DNA from: Marinicauda salina
GTDB lineage: Bacteria > Pseudomonadota > Alphaproteobacteria > Caulobacterales > Maricaulaceae
Reading direction: 5' to 3'
NCBI RefSeq assembly: GCF_003122085.1
Contig: NZ_QEXV01000003.1
Location: 308,501 to 372,500, forward strand
Length of the DNA stretch: 64,000 nucleotides
Part shown: piece by piece, positions 49,271 through 57,806 of the stretch
Layout: every line of letters begins with the position of its first letter
How positions within the stretch are numbered: the first letter of the stretch is position 1
The notes under the pieces: generated by a model
Databases searched by the model: none
Told to the model about the DNA's origin: nothing
The model's input: the letters and a program-made list of their open reading frames with translations, nothing else
Position numbers and translations under genes: made by a program

Positions 49271-50562
49271 CCGGCCGCGGCGACGGCGGACGCGCCGTTG
49301 CGACGGCGGCGACGACGCGAGCGGCTCGACTTGCCGCCGGAGGACTGGCCGGCCTGCGGGCGTCCGCCGCCCTGGCCTGAACGCTTGCCCTTCCGGTTGC
49401 GCGATTTCGCCGATCCGCCCTCGCCCGGCTGCAGCGGCGGGGCGTCGTTGAGACCGGCGATCCGCACGCCGGTGAGCTTCTCGATATCGGCGAGCAGGCT
49501 GCGTTCGTCGGGCGCGCAGAACGCCACCGCCCGACCCGAAGCGCCGGCGCGCGCCGTGCGCCCGATGCGATGGACATAGGCCTCGGCGACGTTCGGCAGC
49601 TCGAAGTTCACCACCAGCTTCACGTCGTCGATATCGATGCCGCGGGCGGCGACGTCGGTCGCGACCAGGATCGGCGCGCGGCCGCTCTTGAACGCGGCGA
49701 GCGCGCGGTCGCGCTGGTTCTGACTCTTGTTGCCGTGGATGGCCCCGGCGTCGTGGCCGTTCTGGTTGAGATGTTTCGCCACGCGGTCGGCCCCGCGCTT
49801 GGTGCGCGTGAACACGATGGCGCGTTCGCCCGCCGCGTCGCCGAGCAGGTCGACGAGCGCGGTGCGCTTCGCGCCGGCGTCGACATAGAGCACGCTCTGA
49901 TCAATGCGCTCGACGGGCGTGGCGGCCGGCGTGACGGACACCGTGACCGGGTCGCGCAGGAAGTCGTCGGCCAGCTTGCGGATCGGCGGCGGCATGGTCG
50001 CCGAGAACATCACCGTCTGACGCGGCGTCCCGACGGCGGCGAGAATCTTGCGGATGGCCGGCATGAAGCCGAGATCGAGCATCTGGTCGGCCTCGTCGAG
50101 GACGACTGTCGTCGTCAGGTCGAGGCGCGCCTTGCCGGCGCCGAGATGATCGAGCAGCCGGCCCGGCGTGGCCACGAGGATATCGAGGCCGCGGGCGAGC
50201 GCCTTGATCTGCGGGCCCGGCTTCACACCGCCATAGATGACGGCGTGGCTGAGACCGGTCTGGCGGCCATAGGCCGCGATCGAGGCGTCGATCTGGGCGG
50301 CGAGTTCGCGCGTCGGCGCGAGCACCAGGGCGCGGCAGCTCCGGCCGGGCGCCTGCTTGTTCTCGGCCATCAGCTTGTGCAGCAGCGGCAGGACGAAGGC
50401 CGCCGTCTTGCCGGTGCCGGTCTGGGCGACGCCGACGACGTCGCGGCCCTTCAACAGGGCGGGAATGGTCTTCGCCTGGATCGGCGTGGGGGTGTCATAG
50501 CCTTCGGCCGTAACGGCGCGAAGAATCGGCTCGGCGAGGCCGAGATCGTTGAATTGGGTCAA
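49267..50562 (-). CDS. DEAD-box RNA helicase (RhlE-like)
   Basis: 431 residues. Q motif region GYDTPTPIQAKTIPALLKGR, motif I AQTGTGKTAAFVLPLL, motif II LDEADQMLDLGF, motif III FSATMPP, motif VI VHRIGRTARAGA. The last 50 residues are basic and glycine/arginine-rich (GKRSGQGGGRPQAGQSSGGK), as in RhlE types. It unwinds structured RNA, for ribosome or mRNA turnover, often at low temperature. A 339-bp gap with hairpins lies upstream of the start. Confidence 0.94.
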   Translation of the reverse strand: MTQFNDLGLAEPILRAVTAEGYDTPTPIQAKTIPALLKGRDVVGVAQTGTGKTAAFVLPLLHKLMAENKQAPGRSCRALVLAPTRELAAQIDASIAAYGRQTGLSHAVIYGGVKPGPQIKALARGLDILVATPGRLLDHLGAGKARLDLTTTVVLDEADQMLDLGFMPAIRKILAAVGTPRQTVMFSATMPPPIRKLADDFLRDPVTVSVTPAATPVERIDQSVLYVDAGAKRTALVDLLGDAAGERAIVFTRTKRGADRVAKHLNQNGHDAGAIHGNKSQNQRDRALAAFKSGRAPILVATDVAARGIDIDDVKLVVNFELPNVAEAYVHRIGRTARAGASGRAVAFCAPDERSLLADIEKLTGVRIAGLNDAPPLQPGEGGSAKSRNRKGKRSGQGGGRPQAGQSSGGKSSRSRRRRRRNGASAVAAAG

Positions 50563-50901
50563 AAATCACCTTTCGTCAGGCCGGGCGCGCGGTCCTCCGC
50601 GCGGCCTTCGACCTTGTGCGTTCTGTATGGGACGTCTGCGCAGATCAGCCGCCGTTCGAAGGCGCGGCCCGGAAACCCGAACCGCCCTCACGCCCGGACT
50701 TGAACAGGAGCCTTTGCTCCGGCCGATCCGATCGAGCCCCGCTTGAGGGTGGAAACCACCGCTTCTACGCGCAGGGCTCATGCGCTGGTTGTCCATATGG
50801 ACGCGATTGATGGCCGAAGCAAGGCGCATCCGCCGGAATCGCAAAGAAAAAAGCCGGCCGCGCATGCGGCCGGCTCGGGTCGGCGCGTGCGGGGCGGACC
50901 G
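50563..50901. other. 339-bp gap upstream of the helicase; possible long 5' leader
   Basis: No reliable gene. It holds a strong hairpin near 50586-50604 (CGCGCGG/CCGCGCG arms), close to the helicase start, and the terminator of hsp20 at its far end (50847-50875). Long structured leaders are common for cold-inducible RNA helicases, so this may be the helicase 5' UTR. Only the terminator is certain. Confidence 0.4.
50847..50875 (-). terminator. Rho-independent terminator (hsp20)
   Basis: Perfect stem AGCCGGCCGC / GCGGCCGGCT (50852-50861, 50866-50875) with loop GCAT, and the minus-strand transcript runs on into TTTTTTCTTTG. Confidence 0.9.
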
Positions 50902-51402
50902 CTATCCGCCGTTGACCTTGATGCGGCGGACCGGCTTCTCCGCCGACGCCGCCCTCGGGATGGACACCGTCAGAACGCCGTTCTTGAACTTCGCCTTCAC
51001 CTTGTCGGCGTCGACTTCAAAGGGCAGCGCGAACTGACGCATGAAGGCGCCCTGGGCGCGCTCGACGACATGGTAGCGCCGGCCCTTCTCCTCGTCCTCG
51101 CGCTCGATCGCGTGCTCGGCCTTCAGCGTGAGCACGTCATCGGCGAGATCGAGATCGATATCCTTCTCCTCCACGCCCGGCAGCTCGGCCGTGATCTCAA
51201 GGCCCTCCTCGGTCTCGGAGACGTCGACCTTCGGCGACAGGACGCCGTTCGACGTCATGCCCTCCGCCAGCGGCCAGCCGCGCGCGAAGTCGTCGAACAT
51301 GCGGTCCATCTCCTGGCGCAAGCTCAAAAACGGGTTGTCCTCACCGGCGCTGCGGGGCGCGCGGGAGCGGCGGGTGAAGGGAGTCAGGGATCCAAAGGCC
51401 AT
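50902..51402 (-). CDS. Hsp20/alpha-crystallin small heat-shock protein
   Basis: 166 residues from ATG 51402, after AGGAGGTTCATC. The first 45 residues are the variable arm (MAFGSLTPFTRRSRAPRSAG). The alpha-crystallin domain follows from about 60: PKVDVSETEEGLEITAELPG, FMRQFALPFEVDADKVKAKF and FKNGVLTVSIPR, and the C-terminal IPRAAS region holds an IXI-like contact. It prevents aggregation of unfolded proteins under heat or stress. Confidence 0.95.
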   Translation of the reverse strand: MAFGSLTPFTRRSRAPRSAGEDNPFLSLRQEMDRMFDDFARGWPLAEGMTSNGVLSPKVDVSETEEGLEITAELPGVEEKDIDLDLADDVLTLKAEHAIEREDEEKGRRYHVVERAQGAFMRQFALPFEVDADKVKAKFKNGVLTVSIPRAASAEKPVRRIKVNGG

Positions 51403-51600
51403 GATGAACCTCCTTGTTCCAAACCAGCCTGTCGTACGGTCCTCGCCGCGAAGCGCGGCGGCGGAGCGGGGCTGGCGCTCCGTTAACCGCACCTGAGCTG
51501 GGGTCGTTCCCCGGCCGCTTCAAGATGCCGCGGAACGGGGCGCGCTGGGGCGAGTTGTCCGGTCGAACACGGGCGCGGCGGCGAGAGAAAGGCGGCTTTC

Positions 51601-52242
51601 ATGGCCGAGCGGAATGCGATCGTCGAAAGGCTGCTGGACCGGCACGGACGAACCTTCTGCGCCGAGCTCGGCGTCGCCATCGGGAAGAACACGCCCGCGC
51701 CCCTGTTTCAGTGGCTGGTCGCCGCGGACCTCTATTCCACCCGGATCGGCAACCGCCTCGCCGAAGCCGGCGCGAAGGCGCTGTTCGACGCCGGCCTGAC
51801 GACGCCGGACAAGCTGGCCGAGGCGGGCTGGGAGCGCCGCGTCAAGCTGCTCAACGCCGCCGGCTTCGCCCGCATGGACGAGAGCTATGCGCGCATGATC
51901 GGCGAGGCCGCGGAACTGCTGATCGAGAAATATCACGGCGATCTGCGCGAGCTGCGCGAGGCGGCCGGTCGCGACCCGAAGCAGGAGATCCGCCTGCTGC
52001 AGGAATTCAAGGGTATCGGCGAGGCAGGCGCGGCGATCTTCTGCCGCGAGGTCCAGGCCGTCTGGGAGGAACTCCATCCGTTCGCCGACAGGAAGGCGCT
52101 GGAGGCGGCGAAGGCGCTTGGGCTGGGGAGCTCCGCCGAGGATCTCGCCAAGCTGGTGGATCGGGCCGACTTCCCCCGCCTGGTCGCCGCGCTCGTGCGC
52201 TGCAGCCTGGCCGGCGACGCCGACGAGATCCGCGCCGCCTAG
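51601..52242 (+). CDS. Helix-hairpin-helix (endonuclease-III-like) protein
   Basis: 213 residues, all-helical. The best motif is LLQEFKGIGEAGAAIFCREV (about residues 140-159), a helix-hairpin-helix of the DNA-glycosylase HhH-GPD type. The catalytic Lys and downstream Asp of endonuclease III, and its iron-sulfur cysteines, are not evident. Some relatives are annotated as endonucleases; I would call it HhH-fold, function unknown. It shares a CTAG stop with the convergent amidohydrolase. Confidence 0.7.
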   Translation: MAERNAIVERLLDRHGRTFCAELGVAIGKNTPAPLFQWLVAADLYSTRIGNRLAEAGAKALFDAGLTTPDKLAEAGWERRVKLLNAAGFARMDESYARMIGEAAELLIEKYHGDLRELREAAGRDPKQEIRLLQEFKGIGEAGAAIFCREVQAVWEELHPFADRKALEAAKALGLGSSAEDLAKLVDRADFPRLVAALVRCSLAGDADEIRAA

Positions 52243-53051
52243 AGCCCGAACACCCGTCGCGCATTGCCGGACAGGAAGGCTGCTTCCTGCTCGGCGTCGA
52301 GGCCGAGCCCGGGCAGACCCGCGAGACACTGGCCCGGGTCCAGCATCGGGTAGTTGGTCCCGAACATGACCCGGCTGCGGCCCGGTCCCTTCATCCACGC
52401 GACGAAATCGGGCGGCAGGCGCTTGAGCGCGTAGGCCGACGTGTCGACGTGGAAGTTCGGGAATTTCACCGTCAGCGTCGTGAGTTCGTCGATCCAGGGA
52501 AAGCCGACATGACCGCCGACGACGACGAGTTCCGGGAAGTCGAGAAGCACGTCCTCGAGATAGGGAATGAGCCGGCCGGTCTCGGAGCTTTTCAGCGGTC
52601 CGGTATGGCCGATCTGGGTGCAGAACGGGACGCCGAGATCCACGCACGCCGCATAGACGGGATAGTAGCGCCGGTCATTCGGCGGCAGGCCCCACAGCCA
52701 CGGCACGGCGCGCACGCCGACGAAGCGGGTCCCGTCGACGATGTCGCGCAACTCGCGCACGGCTTCCATGGGCCGGGCGAGATCGACGCTCGCCAGACCC
52801 CGGAAGCGCTCCGGCGCGGCGTCGACGGCCCCGGCGACGTCGGCGTTGGAGATGAGCGGGCCGCCCGGGCCATGCCAGGCCGAGAGAAGCGCGATGTCGA
52901 CGCCGGCGGCGTCCATCGTCTCGATGGCGGTCTCCGGCGTGGGAAGGATCGCGTCGGCGTCGCGACCGATCCAGCGCAGCAGCGTCTCCATCCAGGGCTG
53001 ACGCGCCATCGTCTCGGTGGGAAGCTGCGCCCAGACATCGATCGCGCCCAT
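52239..53051 (-). CDS. Amidohydrolase (TIM-barrel) family protein
   Basis: 270 residues from ATG 53051; an upstream ATG (53063) is rejected because GGAG within it forms a well-placed Shine-Dalgarno for 53051. The family is the amidohydrolase-2/ACMSD type: AIDVWAQLPTETM, GVDIALLSAWHGP, then QIGHTGPL, VVVGGHVGFPWIDEL with the metal His, and FGTNYPML. The HxH of the first strand is not conserved (IDVW), so metal use may differ. Aromatic or decarboxylation chemistry is typical. The MarR gene is divergent and probably regulates it. Confidence 0.85.
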   Translation of the reverse strand: MGAIDVWAQLPTETMARQPWMETLLRWIGRDADAILPTPETAIETMDAAGVDIALLSAWHGPGGPLISNADVAGAVDAAPERFRGLASVDLARPMEAVRELRDIVDGTRFVGVRAVPWLWGLPPNDRRYYPVYAACVDLGVPFCTQIGHTGPLKSSETGRLIPYLEDVLLDFPELVVVGGHVGFPWIDELTTLTVKFPNFHVDTSAYALKRLPPDFVAWMKGPGRSRVMFGTNYPMLDPGQCLAGLPGLGLDAEQEAAFLSGNARRVFGL

Positions 53052-53065
53052 GATTTTCTCCATTC

Positions 53066-53081
53066 ACTTCACTATTGAAGT
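53066..53081. promoter_or_regulatory. Probable MarR operator
   Basis: ACTTCA-CTAT-TGAAGT is a perfect inverted repeat with 6-bp arms and a 4-base centre in the short gap between the amidohydrolase and the MarR gene. This is the size and layout of MarR sites, so MarR probably represses both divergent genes from here. Confidence 0.7.
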
Positions 53082-53126
53082 ATATGATCATGGCCGCCCA
53101 CGCGCAATCGCCCTGGACGGCTCGTC

Positions 53127-53558
53127 ATGTCCGCATCCTCGCTTCGCCTGTTCCACAAGATCCAGCTCGCCGCCCACCGGTTGAAGAAGACCGCCGACCG
53201 GGCGCTGGTCGAAGCCGCCGGGATCACGGTGGCCCAGGCCGCGGTGCTGACCCTCGTGGCCGATCGCCAGCCCGTCTCGCAGAAGGCCGTCGCCGCCGCG
53301 CTGGGCTTCAACGAGTCCGCAGTCACCGCGATGGTGCGGCGCTTGCTCGCCGACGGCCTGCTCGAGCGCGAACGCGCCGCCGAGGACGCCCGCGCCTGGC
53401 GGCTTCGCCTGAGCGCGGCGGGGAGCGAGGCGCTGGCGGCGGCGCGCGGCCCCTTCAACGACATCAACGCCGCGATCGACAGTGCGCTGCGCGAGACCGA
53501 CGACGCGGCGTTCGCCGCCGCGCTCGACCGTCTGGCCGCGCGCTTTCGCGGCGCCTAA
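53127..53558 (+). CDS. MarR-family regulator
   Basis: 143 residues with the MarR winged helix: ITVAQAAVLTLVADRQPVSQ, KAVAAALGFNESAVTAMVRR (recognition helix), LLERERAAEDARAWRLRLSA (wing). It should dimerise and bind the palindrome at 53066-53081 upstream. The ligand is unknown; phenolic compounds are common for the family. Confidence 0.93.
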   Translation: MSASSLRLFHKIQLAAHRLKKTADRALVEAAGITVAQAAVLTLVADRQPVSQKAVAAALGFNESAVTAMVRRLLADGLLERERAAEDARAWRLRLSAAGSEALAAARGPFNDINAAIDSALRETDDAAFAAALDRLAARFRGA

Positions 53559-53692
53559 CGGGCGGCGGCGCGGATCCAGACGGCGGCGAGATCGGCCATC
53601 GCCGCGTCGTCGAGGCCGTCGCCGCCGCGCTCTCCGACATCACCCGCAACCCCGCCCCGATAGGTGCGTGATCGATCCGACCCGGCGCGCTC

Positions 53693-54652
53693 TCACCGCC
53701 GCTCGGCTCCGGCGCGCCAGGCGCCGGGCGAGCGGCCGAACTCGCGCTTGAACGCCCGGCTGAAGGCGGCTTCGGACGCATAGCCCGCCGCGTAACCGGC
53801 CTCTGCGACGGACGTGCGTCCCGAACGCAGGCGCTCGGCGGCCGCGCGCAGGCGATGCCGGGTCAGGTAGCGCATCGGCGACACGCCCACATGGCGACCG
53901 AAGCGCTCGACCAGCGCCGAGCGGCCGATGCCGGCCTTGGCGGCGAGGGTCTCAAGCGTCCAGCCGCTGTCCGGGCTGCGATGGATGAGCGCGAGCGCCC
54001 GGCCCACATGCGGGTCGCGCAATCCGGCGATCCAGCCGCCGGCGTCGTCCGGCATCGACCTCATGTATTCCCGAACCGCCTCGGCGAACAACAGCTCGGC
54101 CAGCCGGTTCAGGCTGACGTAGGCGCCGGCGCCGCCGCTGGCGAGTTCGCGCGCGGCGTAGCGCATGGAGCCCTCGACCCAGGCGCCGGCGCTGGCCGCG
54201 TCCAGGCTCAGCTTGAGCAGGACCGGCAGGCTTTCAAGCAGCGGGTGGCCGGCCTCCTCCGCGCCGAGGAAGCCGCAGAGAATCCGGCAGCGCTCGCCGC
54301 CCCCGCCGCATCGGATCCGTGCAATCCCCTCCGCGTCGGCGGGCTCGACGAGCGAGTCGCCGTCAAGCGGCTTGAGCCCCGGTCCGCTGCCGAGCACGTG
54401 CGCGTCATTGCGTGGCGCGACCAGCACGTCGCCCGCGCGCGCCGTCGCGGGAGGGGCTCCGTGGGCCTCGATGCTGAGCGCGCCCTCGACGACATAGTGA
54501 TAGGCGATCAGATGCGCCGGACGGGCGCCGAAGGGCTCGAGATCGGTCTCGGCCACCTTCGAGGCGATGCACCAGGGCGCGGTGAATTCGGCGTCGAGAA
54601 ACACCGCGCCTGAGAGCGTCATGCCGCCCAGAAGATCGTCGAGCGCTTCCAT
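53693..54652 (-). CDS. AraC-family regulator
   Basis: 319 residues from ATG 54652. An N-terminal cupin-like sensor (about 1-180, MTLSGAVFLDAEFTAPWCIA, GDVLVAPRNDAHVL) precedes the two AraC helix-turn-helices: TLETLAAKAGIGRSALVERF and SVAEAGYAAGYASEAAFSRA. It is divergent from the frameshifted homocysteine S-methyltransferase gene and may control it. Sensor ligand unknown. Confidence 0.9.
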   Translation of the reverse strand: MEALDDLLGGMTLSGAVFLDAEFTAPWCIASKVAETDLEPFGARPAHLIAYHYVVEGALSIEAHGAPPATARAGDVLVAPRNDAHVLGSGPGLKPLDGDSLVEPADAEGIARIRCGGGGERCRILCGFLGAEEAGHPLLESLPVLLKLSLDAASAGAWVEGSMRYAARELASGGAGAYVSLNRLAELLFAEAVREYMRSMPDDAGGWIAGLRDPHVGRALALIHRSPDSGWTLETLAAKAGIGRSALVERFGRHVGVSPMRYLTRHRLRAAAERLRSGRTSVAEAGYAAGYASEAAFSRAFKREFGRSPGAWRAGAERR

Positions 54653-54817
54653 GCCGTCCCATCGTCGCGCGCGCGCGCCGGCGGACCGGTCAAGACTTCC
54701 GGCGCATCGGGCATTCCCGGCCCCGCCCCTGAATGGATTATTATAACCCTCCGCGACCCGAGAACAGAGACGCCGCTCCGCGCATACGCGGAGACGGCGG
54801 GAAAGGTTGGTTTGAAC

Positions 54818-55757
54818 ATGGCGAAATACAGAACCCGGCCGCCCCAGCTCGACGGCGGCGTCTTCCTCACCGACGGCGGCATCGAGACGACGCTGATCTT
54901 CCATGACGGTCTCGACCTGCCCGATTTCGCGGCTTTCCACCTCCTGCGCGAGGAGGCCGGCCGCCGGGCCCTGAAGGACTACTTCACCCGCCACGCCTCC
55001 ATCGCCCGCGACCGAGGCGTCGGCTTCGTCCTGGAGAGCGCCACCTGGCGGGCGAGCCCCGACTGGGGCGAAAGGCTGGGCTATTCGCCCGCCGCGCTCG
55101 CCGAGGCCAACCGCGCCGCGATCGATCTGCTCGCGGAGCTCCGCGCGGAGATGGAGACCGCACGCTCGCCGATGCCGATCAGCGGCTGCGTCGGCCCGCG
55201 CGGCGACGGCTACGATCCCGGCGAGGTCATGACCCCCGACGCGGCGCAGGCCTATCACGCCGTCCAGATCGGGACCTTCGCCGAGACCGAGGCCGATCTC
55301 GTCACCGCGATCACGATGACCAATGTGAACGAGGCGATCGGCCTGGCCCGCGCCGCCGCGGCGGCGGACATGCCCTCGGTCATCTCCTTCACCGTCGAGA
55401 CGGACGGCCGGCTGCCGACGGGCCAGCCGCTCAGCGAGGCCATCGAGGCCGTCGACGCGGCGACCGGCGCCGGCCTATTACATGATCAACTGCGCCCACC
55501 CGACGCATTTCCTCGACGCGCTCGCCGACGCCGACTGGATGCGCCGCATCCGGGGCGTGCGGGCCAACGCCTCGCGCATGTCGCACGAAGAGCTCGACGC
55601 CGCCGAGGAACTCGACGACGGCGATCCCGAGGAACTCGGCGGCCAGTACGCCGATCTCCGCGCGCGCTGTCCCTGGATCAACGTGCTCGGCGGCTGCTGC
55701 GGCACCGATCACCGGCATATCGACGCGATCTCGCGGGCCTGCGCCGAGGCCGCGTAA
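54818..55757 (+). pseudogene. Homocysteine S-methyltransferase family gene with a frameshift
   Basis: From ATG 54818 the frame reads LDGGVFLTDGGIETTLIFHD and PSVISFTVETDGRLPTGQP, as in homocysteine S-methyltransferases. At about 55465-55475 (ACCGGCGCCGGCCTATTAC) it jumps by +1; the downstream frame continues AYYMINCAHPTHFLDALADA and WINVLGGCCGTDHRHI, supplying the zinc-binding cysteines. One extra base or a 2-base loss in the GC run would explain it. Either a real pseudogene or a sequencing error. The intact enzyme would methylate homocysteine to methionine, using S-methylmethionine or betaine-like donors. Confidence 0.85.
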
Positions 55758-55823
55758 GGCGGGAGACGGCGCTGTCGCACCGTGCCGGGCGGGCCTCGCG
55801 CCCGCCCGGACTCCCGCGTCGGG

Positions 55824-56726
55824 TCAGGCGGGGATGTCGGCGAACTCCTCGGCGAGATGGTCGATGAGCCCCCTGACCGCGGGCAGCAGGCCGCGCCGCG
55901 ATGCGAACACCGCGTGGACCAGGCCGCTGCGGGGGCGCCAGTCCGGCAGCACGTCGACAAGCGCGCCGGCCGCGAGATCCCGGTCGACCATCATCATCGG
56001 CAGCTGCACCACCCCGACGCCCGCAAGCGCCGCCAGCCGCATCTGGATCATGTCGTCGGTGATCAGCCTGGGCGCATGCGCGACGGCGGCCTCCGCGCCG
56101 TTCGGGCCCTCGAGACGCCACTGGTGTTCGCCGTGGGCCGGCGCGAAATCCATGCTGGGCAGGGCGTCGAGATCGTCGAGCGTCAGCGGCCGCGGCAAAT
56201 CCGCGACGAGCCCCGGACTGGCGACCAGTCTCTGCGTGCTCGGCGCGAGGACGCGCATGATGAGATCGCTTTCCTCGAGCGGGGGAAAGCGCACCCGGAT
56301 CGCCACATCGATCCCTTCGGCGATGACGTCGACGCGGCGGCTCGTGCTCTCGAGATGCACGTCCACCTTTGGGTTCGCCGCCATGTAGCGCGCGATCATG
56401 TCGCCCGCCTGGAAGCAGAGCAGGGCCGGCGGACAGCTCACCTTCACCACGCCCTGCGGCTCGGCGCGCGAGCGCTCGATGGCTTCCTCGGCGGCGTCCG
56501 CCTCGACGAGCATCGCAACGCAATGGCGATAGTATTCCTCGCCGAGCTCGGTGACGGCGAAGCGGCGCGTCGAGCGGTGGATCAGCCGGACGCCGAGCCG
56601 CTCCTCCAGCAGCTTGACCCGCCGGCTCAGGCGGGACTTCGGCACGCCGAGCGCGCGGGCGGCGGGCGCGAAGCCGCGGTGATCCACCACCTGCACAAAG
56701 AAATAGAGGTCGTTGAGATCCCGCAT
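55824..56726 (-). CDS. LysR-family regulator
   Basis: 300 residues. HTH near the N-terminus (LYFFVQVVDHRGFAPAARAL, VPKSRLSRRVKLLEERLGVR) and the two-lobed effector domain (VDVIAEGIDVAIRVRFPPLE). It is divergent from pirin and the YcaC-like hydrolase and probably activates them. A perfect palindrome lies 8 bases upstream of its start. Confidence 0.94.
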   Translation of the reverse strand: MRDLNDLYFFVQVVDHRGFAPAARALGVPKSRLSRRVKLLEERLGVRLIHRSTRRFAVTELGEEYYRHCVAMLVEADAAEEAIERSRAEPQGVVKVSCPPALLCFQAGDMIARYMAANPKVDVHLESTSRRVDVIAEGIDVAIRVRFPPLEESDLIMRVLAPSTQRLVASPGLVADLPRPLTLDDLDALPSMDFAPAHGEHQWRLEGPNGAEAAVAHAPRLITDDMIQMRLAALAGVGVVQLPMMMVDRDLAAGALVDVLPDWRPRSGLVHAVFASRRGLLPAVRGLIDHLAEEFADIPA

Positions 56727-56734
56727 GCGTCATT

Positions 56735-56752
56735 CGTTCCATGAATGGAACG
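56735..56752. promoter_or_regulatory. Probable LysR-type operator
   Basis: CGTTCCAT-GA-ATGGAACG is a perfect inverted repeat with 8-bp arms in the gap between the LysR and pirin genes. The position next to the regulator's own start fits autoregulation and divergent control. Binding is inferred. Confidence 0.75.
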
Positions 56753-56853
56753 GTCTGGTCAATTCATGCGCCTACTCTTCTCATCGTTTCACTCATAGGT
56801 GTTTCGCCAGAAGGAGGCCGCCCCCTTTGCGGCCCCGGAGAAGGAGAAACGCC

Positions 56854-57720
56854 ATGAGACGGATTCTCGGGGTCTCGAACGCGCCGCCGATGCACTGGGT
56901 CGGCGACGGCTTTCCCGTTCGGACCATGCTTTCGCACCACCACGACGGAGACGCGGTCAGCCCGTTCCTGCTGCTCGACCACGCCGGCCCGGCCCGCTTC
57001 GAGTCGACGCGACGCCGCAGAGGCGTCGGCGAGCATCCCCATCGCGGCTTCGAGACGGTGACCATCGTCTATAGCGGCGAGGTGGAGCACCGCGATTCCA
57101 CCGGCGCCGGCGGACTTATCGGGCCCGGCGACGTGCAGTGGATGACCGCCGCCTCCGGAATCCTCCACGAGGAGCGCCATTCCGCGACGTTCGCCGCCGA
57201 GGGCGGCGACTTCGAGATGGTGCAGCTCTGGGTCAACCTGCCCGCCGAGCACAAGATGTCCGAGCCGGGATACCAGACCCTCCACGCTGCGGAGATCCCC
57301 CTGGTCGGACTTCCCGACGGCGCGGGCGCGGTGCGCGTCATCGCCGGCCGCTACGGCGACCATGCCGGACCGGCGCGGACATTCACGCCCGTCGACATCT
57401 GGGACGTCAGGCTGAGCCCGGACGCCGTCTGGACGTTCGCGCCGCCCGAGGGCCGCACCCTCGCCCTGGCCGTGCTCGACGGCACGGTCGAGGTGAACGG
57501 CGAGCGGATCGTCCGCGCCGACCAGACGGTGCGCTTCGAACGCACCGGCGGCGAGGTCGTCGTCGAGGCCAACAACGACGCGAAGTTGCTGGTGCTTTCC
57601 GGCGAGCCGATCGACGAGCCGGTCGCCGCACACGGCCCCTTCGTCATGAACACGGAAGCCGAGATCCGGCAGGCACTGCTCGACTTCCAATCCGGCCGGC
57701 TGGGCGATCCGTCGCCCTAG
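56854..57720 (+). CDS. Pirin family protein (second of two)
   Basis: 288 residues from ATG 56854, preceded by AGAAGGAGAAACGCC. Metal motif GEHPHRGFETVTIVYSGEVE and GDVQWMTAASGILHEERH. Followed 86 bp on by the isochorismatase-family hydrolase, and with LysR divergent; pirin-hydrolase-LysR groups are common in proteobacteria. Role probably in detoxification or redox adaptation (inference). Confidence 0.93.
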   Translation: MRRILGVSNAPPMHWVGDGFPVRTMLSHHHDGDAVSPFLLLDHAGPARFESTRRRRGVGEHPHRGFETVTIVYSGEVEHRDSTGAGGLIGPGDVQWMTAASGILHEERHSATFAAEGGDFEMVQLWVNLPAEHKMSEPGYQTLHAAEIPLVGLPDGAGAVRVIAGRYGDHAGPARTFTPVDIWDVRLSPDAVWTFAPPEGRTLALAVLDGTVEVNGERIVRADQTVRFERTGGEVVVEANNDAKLLVLSGEPIDEPVAAHGPFVMNTEAEIRQALLDFQSGRLGDPSP

Positions 57721-57806
57721 ACCGGAGCGAAGCCCCGGCCCGGACGGGCCGGGGCTCCGCCTCCCGCGCGCTCGGCGCGCTCTCCCCTCGAAGAAGGAAC
57801 CTGACC

